Positions 1 through 4,970 of a DNA stretch of 6,152 bases are shown one piece after another; the stretch's first letter is position 1, and every line of letters begins with the position of its first letter. This DNA is from Methanobacteriota archaeon (lineage in GTDB: Archaea; Halobacteriota; Methanocellia; Methanocellales; Methanocellaceae), in assembly GCA_023436075.1 (NCBI GenBank), contig JAEZKS010000103.1, forward strand, positions 1 to 6,152, read 5' to 3'. The notes below the pieces were generated by a model, which did not search any database, was not told the origin of the DNA, and saw only the letters and a program-made list of their open reading frames with translations. Position numbers and translations under genes: made by a program.

Positions 1-864
1 AAGTCCAAGTTCTCCCACATGACCTCCGCCCACCCCTGCTTCAACGAGAAGGCCCACTTCTCTACTGCGCGGATTCACATCCCGGTCGCACCCAAGTGCA
101 ACATCCAGTGCAACTTCTGCACCCGCAAGATCGACAAGTGCGAGCACCGGCCGGGCGTTTCGGCAGGCGTGATGACTCCTCAGCAGGCGGCTGACAGAGT
201 CGACGAGGTCGTCAAGGAACTCGACAACCTGAAGGTCGTCGGCGTGGCCGGGCCGGGCGAGGCGCTGGCGAACGAGGAGACCTTCGAGTCGCTCAGGCTC
301 GTGCACGAGCGGCACCCGGACCTTATCAAGTGCGTGGCATCCAACGGGCTGTACCTGGCGGAACGCGTCGACGACCTGCTGAAGGTCGGCGTCTCCAGCG
401 TGACGGTGACCATCAACGCCTTCGACCCGACGGTCGGCGCGAAGATCTACTCCTGGGTGCGCTACCACAACAAGACGTACCGGGGCGAGGAGGGAGCGAA
501 GCTGCTCGTTGAGAAGCAGCTTGCCGGCGTCGAGGCAGCGGCGAAGGCTGGCCTGATCGTCAAGGTCAACACTGTGCTCATCCCTGAGGTCAACGCGGAC
601 CAGATCGAGCCGATCGCGAAGCTCGCGGCCGAGAAGGGCGCTGTCCTCATGAACATCATTCCGGTGATCCCCCTGTATAAGTTCGCTGACACCAGAGCGC
701 CAGAGTGCAGTGACCTGGAGCAGGCACGGGCCATCGCGGAGAAATACCTGCCGCAGTTCAGGCTATGCAAGCAGTGCCGCGCCGACGCATGCGGCGTGCC
801 GGGCAAGGAAGAGTCTATGTCGCCGGCCCAGCGGGCTCTCGGCGGCACTCATTACCACGCTTAG
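1..864 (+). CDS. nifB: NifB, radical SAM nitrogenase cofactor maturase (5' end outside window)
   Basis: NifB uses radical SAM chemistry to fuse two [4Fe-4S] clusters with a carbide and sulfur, giving NifB-co, the precursor of the nitrogenase active-site cofactor. Residues are numbered from the first Met in the window (base 19). The SAM cluster motif CNIQCNFC gives C27, C31 and C34. The N-terminal HPCFNEKAH supplies C7 and H13; C41, C105 and the C-terminal pair C250/C253 in CKQCRADACG are further conserved candidate ligands for the substrate clusters. This is the short archaeal form, without a C-terminal NifX-like domain. The reading frame is open from base 1 (K-S-K-F-S-H before the Met), that stretch resembles the usual NifB N-terminus, and no ribosome binding site precedes base 19, so the true start probably lies outside the window. 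It converges on the flavodoxin-like gene across a repeat-filled gap. No other nif gene is visible. Family call very secure. Confidence 0.95.
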   Translation, partial: KSKFSHMTSAHPCFNEKAHFSTARIHIPVAPKCNIQCNFCTRKIDKCEHRPGVSAGVMTPQQAADRVDEVVKELDNLKVVGVAGPGEALANEETFESLRLVHERHPDLIKCVASNGLYLAERVDDLLKVGVSSVTVTINAFDPTVGAKIYSWVRYHNKTYRGEEGAKLLVEKQLAGVEAAAKAGLIVKVNTVLIPEVNADQIEPIAKLAAEKGAVLMNIIPVIPLYKFADTRAPECSDLEQARAIAEKYLPQFRLCKQCRADACGVPGKEESMSPAQRALGGTHYHA

Positions 865-879
865 GCGACGGGAAATCAC

Positions 880-885
880 TTTTTT
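880..885 (+). terminator. oligo-T run after nifB
   Basis: Six T residues begin 16 bases after the nifB stop codon (acttttttattt). Archaeal RNA polymerase often terminates at T-rich tracts without a strong hairpin, so this is a plausible nifB 3' end. There is no convincing stem in front of it, so the call rests on the T-run and position only. Confidence 0.35.
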
Positions 886-921
886 ATTTCATGGCCAGCT
901 CAGCATGGGCTATCGTGGTCT

Positions 922-955
922 GCCCCGGCGGCCCGGTCGCGTGTGTTAGTTTTTC
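922..955 (+). repeat. GC-rich flank repeat, left copy
   Basis: The 11-mer cccggcggccc (924-934), followed by a gtcgcg-like stretch and a T5 run, recurs in the same orientation at 1230-1257. The two copies enclose the 221-bp palindrome at 991-1211. The 11-mer is identical and the following bases are similar with a short length difference. Function unknown; could be part of a composite intergenic element. Confidence 0.55.
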
Positions 956-978
956 ATCGCCTGGAAATGCGATGTTTT
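955..978 (+). terminator. small hairpin followed by T4
   Basis: catcgc (955-960) and gcgatg (969-974) form a perfect 6-bp stem with an 8-base loop, followed by tttt. It lies about 90 bases downstream of the nifB stop. It could be a secondary terminator or RNA 3'-end structure; the short T-run makes this weak. Confidence 0.3.
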
Positions 979-990
979 CTAAACCATGGG

Positions 991-1211
991 AACCGTTCTC
1001 CTTGGCTCCGGATCTCCTCTGCTCCTTTTTTATAGTCGTGCTCTTTTTCTCCCTAAACTCCTGGTCTCTACCGCAACTCCGTTAACCTCCTTGTCTCCCA
1101 TCGTTGAGCAGAGGAGGGCGCGGAGCAGCGGTAGAGCATAAGAGGAAAAGGAGAAGAGGAGAACGACTTTTTTATAAGGAGCTAAAGAGATCCGGAGCCA
1201 AGGAGACGGTT
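991..1211. repeat. 221-bp imperfect palindrome (long hairpin element 1)
   Basis: The outer arms 991-1016 and 1187-1211 are reverse complements over 25 pairs with a single bulged T, including 20 uninterrupted pairs with the core cttggctccggatc. Further inside, ctctaccgc (1066-1074) pairs perfectly with 1128-1136, and smaller blocks pair between. An alternative 11-bp pairing exists between 1014-1024 and 1106-1116. The left half is pyrimidine-rich (ctcc-type words) and the right half purine-rich. Both halves carry ttttttata in the same + orientation (near 1026-1033 and 1168-1175), which interrupts the symmetry. No coding potential is seen. It sits between two converging genes and shares the 9-mer cttggctcc, in both orientations, with the element at 4761-4877. 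Possible roles are a bidirectional terminator, a repeat-family member or a structured RNA. Confidence 0.8.
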
Positions 1212-1228
1212 TAACTATGAGCTTTGAG

Positions 1229-1258
1229 GCCCGGCGGCCCAGTCACGCGCGCGTTTTT
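1229..1258 (+). repeat. GC-rich flank repeat, right copy
   Basis: This is the second copy of the motif at 922-955: the same cccggcggccc 11-mer (1230-1240), then gtcacgcgcgcg and a T5 run. The bases just before it (aactatgag) and its gcgcgcg tail loosely resemble the flanks of the second long hairpin element at 4671-4716 and 4971-5020. Confidence 0.55.
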
Positions 1259-1326
1259 ATCTGGCGGGCCGGGATCAGCAACAAGCCTTCCGGCCACGGC
1301 TTTCGACTCTGAACACCGGGAACCGT

Positions 1327-1453
1327 TTTTAGGCCGCAGCGGGCGCATCGGACTCGCAGCGAACGTGACATCTGTTTAAAAGGCCAAGAATATAAACTCT
1401 AAAAGTTGCCGCGTTCGCTGCGTGGCGAAGCCTGCGAACTCTGCGGCCTAAAA
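1327..1453. repeat. 127-bp hairpin with 13-bp terminal inverted repeats
   Basis: ttttaggccgcag (1327-1339) is the exact reverse complement of 1441-1453. An inner pair, gcagcgaacg (1356-1365) and cgttcgctgc (1412-1421), is also perfect over 10 bp. Between them lies an imperfectly paired internal loop, and the apical loop of about 46 bases is AT-rich (aatataaa). It has no coding capacity. It could be a MITE-like remnant or a stable hairpin at the 3' side of the flavodoxin-like gene. No clear target-site duplication is visible. The remaining bases up to 1554 show only an A6 run at 1532-1537, which reads as a T6 run for the minus-strand gene. Confidence 0.65.
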
Positions 1454-1531
1454 CTTCGCTCTGGTACAGCAACGCATTGACAGAACAACAATTCTCCAAC
1501 AATAGAGTCATGCGGCTTGCTCGTGCGCGCG

Positions 1532-1556
1532 AAAAAAGTATAGGAACATATCGTTC
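1532..1556 (-). terminator. weak hairpin plus T6 after the flavodoxin-like gene
   Basis: Read on the minus strand, gaac-gatat-gttc (1556 down to 1544) forms a 4-bp stem overlapping the stop codon, followed after six bases by six T residues (1537-1532). Position directly at the 3' end of the minus-strand gene supports a terminator role, but the stem is short; a T-run-driven archaeal terminator is the more likely reading. Confidence 0.4.
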
Positions 1557-2112
1557 ATTCGAACATTTTTTCCGCACTGCTGCGGATAGCGTCCAGCATG
1601 TAGCTCCTATTTCGCTGGGTGACGCCGATATAATCGAATTTTCGAATGCCCCGGTAGTCCAGGCCATTCAGGTGAAGGAACAGCTTTTCCATGTTCGATA
1701 GACAGGAAAGTGTGCCATGTCCGGTGCCTCCGGCGGCCGCCACGCAGATGAACGGCTTGCCCTTGATCTTGTTCTGGGTAGCTCCGGCTTCGCACCTGCG
1801 CAGGCGGTCGAAGAACGCTTTGGCCGGCTCGCTCATGTCCCACCAGTACACAGGGGTAACAACGACGAAACCGTCGGCCTCTCCGACCATCGCATGCAGC
1901 GCCTGAAAATCGTCTTTCATCTGGCACTCGTGATCCTGGCCACAGGTGCCCCACCCATGGTTGCACGCCTTACATCGGGATATGTCGAGGTCGTTCAGCC
2001 TCACTGTTACAGCCTCTCCGCCTGCGACTTCGATGCCCTGTTTCGCCGCGTCGCCGCAGCGTGCCGTCAGTCCATCCCTGTTCGGGCTTGCGGTTATGAT
2101 CAGCACTTTCAT
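1555..2112 (-). CDS. Flavodoxin-fold NAD(P)H-dependent oxidoreductase, Isf-like, with cysteine cluster
   Basis: A 185-residue FMN-binding flavodoxin-fold protein of the NADPH-dependent FMN reductase / iron-sulfur flavoprotein group. The N-terminal beta strand MKVLIITASP leads into the phosphate loop SPNRDGLT (residues 9-16). TPVYWWDMSEPAKAFFDR (about 85-102) and AAAGGTGHG (about 125-133) are the other FMN-contacting stretches. Cysteines C47, C50, C57 and C63, spaced x2, x6, x5 and followed by QMKDDF, could bind an Fe-S cluster or a metal. The spacing differs from the compact C-x2-C-x2-C motif of Methanosarcina Isf, since residue 53 is Gly. Start: ATG at 2112, with GGAG (2124-2121) eight bases upstream. 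It lies downstream of the HxlR gene on the same strand but has its own promoter, related to that of the flavin reductase operon. Likely role: cytoplasmic two-electron reduction of an oxidant or quinone-like compound; actual partner unknown. Confidence 0.9.
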   Translation of the reverse strand: MKVLIITASPNRDGLTARCGDAAKQGIEVAGGEAVTVRLNDLDISRCKACNHGWGTCGQDHECQMKDDFQALHAMVGEADGFVVVTPVYWWDMSEPAKAFFDRLRRCEAGATQNKIKGKPFICVAAAGGTGHGTLSCLSNMEKLFLHLNGLDYRGIRKFDYIGVTQRNRSYMLDAIRSSAEKMFE

Positions 2113-2126
2113 GACAGCTTCTCCAT
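2109..2126 (-). other. five-codon mini-ORF (MEKLS) overlapping the flavodoxin start
   Basis: atggagaagctgtcatga reads Met-Glu-Lys-Leu-Ser-stop and overlaps the flavodoxin ATG by an ATGA junction. Its first nine bases equal the first three codons of the flavin reductase gene (Met-Glu-Lys-Val-Ser), and the upstream promoter sequence is also related. It is probably a leftover from promoter duplication that now provides the ggag ribosome binding site. Translation of the mini-ORF is unproven; if translated it could couple to the downstream gene. Confidence 0.35.
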
Positions 2127-2209
2127 CGTTTGGACAGGCTACATTATCTGTATTAACTATATTTATATCATATACAGTATGTCGTGTTATATACTATCCA
2201 TTAGTATAC
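2113..2209 (-). promoter_or_regulatory. Promoter-operator of the flavodoxin-like gene (copy 1 of the shared regulatory sequence)
   Basis: Reading toward the gene: an operator-like block (2209-2185, starting gtatac and containing atagtat), a TATA box atataaatatag (2168-2157), then ggag at 2124-2121 as ribosome binding site. A 7-5-7 perfect inverted repeat, tatacta/tagtata, spans 2190-2208. The AT-rich stretch stands out against the GC-rich genes. Over 53 bp from gtatac through the TATA box it aligns ungapped with 2634-2686 (41 identities by eye), and acgatggagaag (2129-2118) is identical to 2718-2729. Inferred: an HxlR binding site controlling this gene. Confidence 0.75.
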
Positions 2210-2274
2210 CATAGAAGGCTCTGGCCCGCCGGCAGATCTGGCTTCGAAAACATCATATTACCAGGCAAGCCGTA

Positions 2275-2622
2275 CTAGGACTTTCCGTCGCACTCGTACT
2301 CGATCTGGTCGCCCAGGTGCTCTTCGCCCCAATCACACAGCATGTCGATGATAGGTATAAGCGTCTGCCCCGACGCCGTCAGTGAATATTCGACTTTCGG
2401 AGGCACCTGTGGGTAGACCTTGCGCGCGACGAGCCCGTCTTTCTCCAGCTCACGCAGTTGCTTGGTCAGCATCTTTTGCGTGATCCCCGGCAGTTCGTCC
2501 TCGATCCGGCTGAACCTCATCGTGCCGTCCCGGAGCGCCCAGAGGATGAGTGGCTTCCACTTGCCGCCGATCACGTCGATAGCAGCTTCGACAGGGCAAT
2601 GATACTTCCGTTTCAGCGTCAT
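2275..2622 (-). CDS. HxlR/YodB-family winged-helix transcriptional regulator
   Basis: A 115-residue single-domain HxlR (MarR-like winged helix) repressor or activator, expected to act as a DNA-binding dimer. CPVEAAIDVIGGKWKPLILW (residues 9-28) is the family signature. MRFSRIEDELPGITQKMLTK (35-54) covers the helix-turn-helix, and RKVYPQVPPKVEYSLT (67-82) is the wing. The conserved N-terminal cysteine, here C9, corresponds to the redox-sensing Cys of relatives such as YodB (Cys6) and HypR, so thiol-based sensing of quinones, electrophiles or disulfide stress is likely. I chose the ATG at 2622 because MTLKRKYHCPVE is the usual family beginning; the frame stays open to 2805 but that extension crosses the divergent promoter and has no family resemblance. 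No ribosome binding site is visible before 2622; a TATA-like ctatacat about 20-28 bases upstream suggests a leaderless mRNA. It is divergent from the flavin reductase operon. Confidence 0.92.
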   Translation of the reverse strand: MTLKRKYHCPVEAAIDVIGGKWKPLILWALRDGTMRFSRIEDELPGITQKMLTKQLRELEKDGLVARKVYPQVPPKVEYSLTASGQTLIPIIDMLCDWGEEHLGDQIEYECDGKS

Positions 2623-2720
2623 ATCGAACGATAGTATACAAATGTATAGTATGTAACATTTACGATCGTATATCATATAAATATAGTAAATGTCAATAAT
2701 ATAGCAGTCAGGTGCATACG
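2623..2720 (+). promoter_or_regulatory. Divergent promoter-operator between the HxlR gene and the flavin reductase operon (copy 2)
   Basis: For the + operon: TATA box atataaatatag at 2675-2686, with a likely ribosome binding site aggtg (2710-2714) six bases before the ATG at 2721. Upstream is the operator-like block gtatacaaatgtatagtat (2634-2652), which lies 12-30 bases before the regulator's ATG and so would cover its TATA region. The heptamer tagtat(a/g) occurs twice here and twice as an inverted pair at 2190-2208. A perfect 10-bp palindrome, tacgatcgta (2661-2670), sits just upstream of the TATA box and is not conserved in copy 1. Inferred: HxlR autoregulation and control of the operon from one site. 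Confidence 0.75.
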
Positions 2721-3299
2721 ATGGAGAAGGTATCGATCGGCAACAATGTATCCCCGTTCCCCATGCCCGTCGTGCTGCTCGGCACGCAGGCGATGGGAAA
2801 GGCAAACTTCATGGCAGTCGGCTGGGTATCACGAATGAACGGAAACCCGCCGCTGATCGCGGTCGGTATCGGTAAATCCAAGTACACTCCGCCGTTCATC
2901 GTAGAGAACGGCACGTTCAGCATCTGCCTGCCGTCTGCGGACCTGGTGGAAAAGACGGACTACTGCGGAATCGTCTCAGGAGAGAAAGTCGACAAGTCGA
3001 AGGTTTTTGATGTCTTCTACGGTCGTCTGAAGACCGCGCCGATGATAAAGGAATGCCCGGTCTGCCTCGAATGCCGGCTGGTCAAGGCGGTCGAGCTTCC
3101 GACGCACGACGTTTTCATCGGCGAGATCATGGAGTCCTACGCCGACGAGAGCTGTCTGACCAACGGGAAGCCGGACTTCGGCAAGATAAAGCCGCTGCTC
3201 CTGACCATGCCCGACAACAGCTACTGGACTATCGGCGAACGTGTGGGCAAAGCATGGAGCGACGGTAAAGATCTGATAAGCACAAGAGACAAGAAATAG
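2721..3299 (+). CDS. Flavin reductase-family protein (FMN-binding split barrel, flavoredoxin-like)
   Basis: A 192-residue protein of the flavin reductase / DIM6-NTAB family, whose members bind FMN in a split beta-barrel and either reduce free flavin with NAD(P)H or act as flavin electron carriers. Signature stretches are ANFMAVGWVSRMNGNPPLIA (about 29-48) and KYTPPFIVENGTFSICLPS (about 54-72). CPVCLECRLVKAVELPTHDV followed by IGEI (about 110-133) is the conserved central strand region, here with extra cysteines. The C-terminus IGERVGKAWSDGK is typical. I prefer the ATG at 2721 over an in-frame GTG at 2712, because aggtg is correctly spaced only for the ATG. It is the first gene of a probable operon: the tautomerase gene follows after 15 bases and the aldo/keto reductase gene 24 bases after that. 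It may pass electrons to, or receive them from, the Fe-S aldo/keto reductase or the Isf-like protein; that is inference. Confidence 0.92.
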   Translation: MEKVSIGNNVSPFPMPVVLLGTQAMGKANFMAVGWVSRMNGNPPLIAVGIGKSKYTPPFIVENGTFSICLPSADLVEKTDYCGIVSGEKVDKSKVFDVFYGRLKTAPMIKECPVCLECRLVKAVELPTHDVFIGEIMESYADESCLTNGKPDFGKIKPLLLTMPDNSYWTIGERVGKAWSDGKDLISTRDKK

Positions 3300-3314
3300 T
3301 ATGGAGGAACAGAG

Positions 3315-3503
3315 ATGCCAATCATTACACTCGAGACTGGGCCCTTGAGCGCCGAGAAGAAAGAGCAGATCATCAAGGAATTCACGAAGACAATGTGCGA
3401 TGTCACTGGACTTCCCGCCCAGTCCATGATCGTGCTCATCCATGAGCTGAGCCCGGATAACATCGGCCTGTACGGCGAGCAATTGTCGAAGAGAAAGCAT
3501 TAG
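3315..3503 (+). CDS. 4-oxalocrotonate tautomerase-like protein (DmpI-type small tautomerase)
   Basis: A 62-residue protein of the tautomerase superfamily; these act as small oligomers using the amino-terminal proline, exposed after Met removal, as general base. MPIITLETGPLS has Pro2 in place, and KEQIIKEFTKTMCDVTGLP with VLIHEL and DNIGLYGEQLSK matches the beta-alpha-beta fold. By hand alignment, the residues matching Arg11, Arg39 and Phe50 of Pseudomonas 4-OT are not conserved (G-P, Ile and Ile here). It is therefore unlikely to use 4-oxalocrotonate and its substrate is unknown. The LETGPLS pattern is like archaeal DmpI-type members. A strong ribosome binding site ggagg (3303-3307) precedes the ATG by seven bases, and the gene lies 15 bases after the flavin reductase gene. 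Keto-enol tautomerisation of a carbonyl compound before reduction by the neighbouring aldo/keto reductase is a reasonable guess only. Confidence 0.9.
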   Translation: MPIITLETGPLSAEKKEQIIKEFTKTMCDVTGLPAQSMIVLIHELSPDNIGLYGEQLSKRKH

Positions 3504-3527
3504 GCTGTCTAATTCAGAGCGTGCAAA

Positions 3528-4652
3528 ATGTTATACCGAAAAATGAAGAAGAGCGACCGGGACCTTTCTATTCTTGGCTTTGGCTGCATGCGCCTCCCGG
3601 TTCTTGAGAGCGGACATGTCTCGCTGCGTCTGTCGAAGCAGATGATACGCTACGCCATCGATCGCGGCGTCAACTACATCGATACCGCCTGGCCATATCA
3701 CAATGGCGAGAGCGAGACCGTCGTGGGCGAAGTCCTGCAAGACGGGTACCGTGAAAAGGTCAACCTCGCCACCAAGCTGCCCACATGGCTCATCGAGAAG
3801 CGAGAAGACATGGACAAATACCTCGACCTGCAGATGAAACGGCTGCAGACCGACCACATCGACTACTATCTCATTCATGCGCTCAGCAGGGACAGACTCG
3901 ACCACATGGAGAAGCTGGGCATGTCAGACTTCCTCGACGACGCTCTGGCCGACGGCCGCATCACGTACGCTGGTTTCTCCTACCACGAGACGCCCGATGT
4001 GTTCCGGAGGTGCGTGGACGCTTATGATTGGACGTTCTGCCAGATCCAGTACAACTACCTGGACGAGGAGTACCAGGCTGGCACTGCAGGCATGAAATAT
4101 GCCGCGTCAAAAGGGATTGGCGTCGTGGTCATGGAGCCGCTGCGCGGCGGCGCGCTCACCAGGCCGGTGCCGGCCATTGACAAGCTATGGGCTGAGTCTG
4201 GCATCAAGCGCAGCCCTGCCGAATGGGGGCTCAGATGGGTATGGAACCACCCGGAAGTGACCGTGGTGCTATCCGGCATGAGCACGCTGGAGCAGGTGAA
4301 GGAGAACCTGAAGTATGCCGAAAGCGGCAGGCATGGCGTCATCGGGCCGGACGAGACGAAGGTATACGACAGGGTAAAGGCTGCCTACAAAGAACGAATC
4401 AAGGTCGGCTGCACCGGTTGCGGCTACTGCATGCCCTGCAACAACGGCGTCAACATCCCCGGGTGCTTCGAACAGTACAACAACGCCATCATGTTCGAGG
4501 ACGCAGAGCAGCCGAAGAAGGTCTACAACATGTTCATGTCCGACGGATGTGCGTCTAAGTGCATCGACTGCGGTGAGTGCGAGGAGAAGTGCCCGCAGCA
4601 GATACCGATCCGCGAGAAGCTGAAGGAAGTAACAGAGTTGTTCGGGAAATAA
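3528..4652 (+). CDS. Aldo/keto reductase with C-terminal iron-sulfur (ferredoxin-like) domain
   Basis: A 374-residue two-part protein. Residues 1 to about 285 form the aldo/keto reductase TIM barrel, with the catalytic tetrad visible as D52 (NYIDTAWPYH), Y57, K83 (ATKLPTW) and H117 (YYLIHALS). The C-terminal part has two cysteine groups: C295-x2-C298-x2-C301-x2-C304 (CTGCGYCMPC) with C313, and C341-x3-C345-x2-C348-x2-C351-x3-C355-P (CASKCIDCGECEEKCP). These can hold [4Fe-4S] clusters. Such Fe-S aldo/keto reductases are frequent in anaerobic bacteria and archaea; the clusters suggest electrons may come from ferredoxin or a flavoprotein as well as, or instead of, NADPH. The start ATG is 24 bases after the tautomerase stop and has no strong ribosome binding site; the MLYRKM beginning is typical of the family. 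Last gene of the probable operon. Substrate not predictable. Confidence 0.94.
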   Translation: MLYRKMKKSDRDLSILGFGCMRLPVLESGHVSLRLSKQMIRYAIDRGVNYIDTAWPYHNGESETVVGEVLQDGYREKVNLATKLPTWLIEKREDMDKYLDLQMKRLQTDHIDYYLIHALSRDRLDHMEKLGMSDFLDDALADGRITYAGFSYHETPDVFRRCVDAYDWTFCQIQYNYLDEEYQAGTAGMKYAASKGIGVVVMEPLRGGALTRPVPAIDKLWAESGIKRSPAEWGLRWVWNHPEVTVVLSGMSTLEQVKENLKYAESGRHGVIGPDETKVYDRVKAAYKERIKVGCTGCGYCMPCNNGVNIPGCFEQYNNAIMFEDAEQPKKVYNMFMSDGCASKCIDCGECEEKCPQQIPIREKLKEVTELFGK

Positions 4653-4670
4653 TCCCTGTCTGGAAAATCC

Positions 4671-4716
4671 GTCGTTTAGCTATGCCCCGGTTCACAAACG
4701 TGCGCGTGTGACCGGG
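4671..4716 (+). repeat. Flank repeat of element 2, left copy, ending in a hairpin
   Basis: ggaaaatccgtcgtttagct and the following atgc match 4971-4994 at 20 of 24 positions; both copies then lead into an acgtg/gcgcg-rich stretch. The left copy ends in a stem: cccggttcaca (4686-4696) pairs with tgtgaccggg (4707-4716) over 10 bp with one bulged T. It begins 19 bases after the aldo/keto reductase stop codon and may help form that mRNA's 3' end. Confidence 0.55.
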
Positions 4717-4718
4717 CT

Positions 4719-4748
4719 ACGAAGCTCGCCAGGCGGACGAAGCTCGCT
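4719..4748 (+). repeat. 11-bp tandem direct repeat
   Basis: acgaagctcgc occurs at 4719-4729 and again at 4738-4748, separated by eight bases. It lies between the left flank hairpin and the long inverted repeat. It may be a degraded unit of the same cttggcg/cgccaag-type repetitive sequence. Confidence 0.6.
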
Positions 4749-4760
4749 AAGATTATTACA

Positions 4761-4877
4761 GCGCGCCAGGCACGCCAAGGAGCCAAGCACGCCAAGAACG
4801 ATTAAGAAATGGCTCCTGGTTTGCCTTTTTATTAAAAAAGTCTTGGCGAGCTTGGCTCCTTGGCGCTCTTGGCGGGC
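4761..4877. repeat. Long inverted repeat built of cttggcg/ggctcc words (long hairpin element 2)
   Basis: Arms 4761-4797 and 4841-4877 are reverse complements at 32 of 37 positions, with a 43-base AT-rich loop containing ctttttattaaaaaag. The arms are made of short repeated words (cgccaag, ggagccaag and their complements). A further partial, diverged copy of the right arm lies at about 4888-4919. It shares the 9-mer cttggctcc, in both orientations, with the 221-bp palindrome at 991-1211. Like that element it sits between two converging genes and has T-runs inside. Reading frames through it give the low-complexity, Leu/Ala/Trp-rich peptides typical of translated repeats, not a protein. Confidence 0.8.
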
Positions 4878-4970
4878 TGTAAACGTTTTGGCGTGCTTTG
4901 TAAGCTTGGCGTTCTTGGATGACCTGTTATACAGGAGCCTGAAACAAGGCCTGGTATGACCGCCATGCCC

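Noticed and set aside
765..1085. 106-codon + strand frame starting inside nifB and running into the palindrome
   Set aside because: Overlaps the end of nifB in another frame and its tail is repeat sequence; no start signal.
991..1258. Insertion sequence
   Set aside because: No transposase fragment in any frame and no target-site duplication seen; only palindromic and direct repeats are present.
865..1330. CRISPR array or tRNA gene in the first gap
   Set aside because: No regularly spaced identical repeats with unique spacers, and no cloverleaf with T-arm and anticodon could be made; the repeats are inverted or degenerate.
1477..2278. Several + strand open frames opposite the flavodoxin-like gene
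   Set aside because: The minus-strand frame has clear FMN-binding motifs; the opposite frames show no motif and run into the AT-rich promoter.
2712..2720. GTG start for the flavin reductase gene
   Set aside because: No ribosome binding site upstream of it, while aggtg is well placed for the ATG at 2721; not fully excluded.
2623..2805. N-terminal extension of the HxlR protein to 176 residues
   Set aside because: It would run through the divergent promoter and into the flavin reductase gene; the added residues do not resemble the family, and MTLKRKYHCPVE is a normal family start.
4708..4959. 83-codon + strand open frame
   Set aside because: It translates the cttggcg repeat words into low-complexity peptide and has no ribosome binding site; better explained as a repeat.
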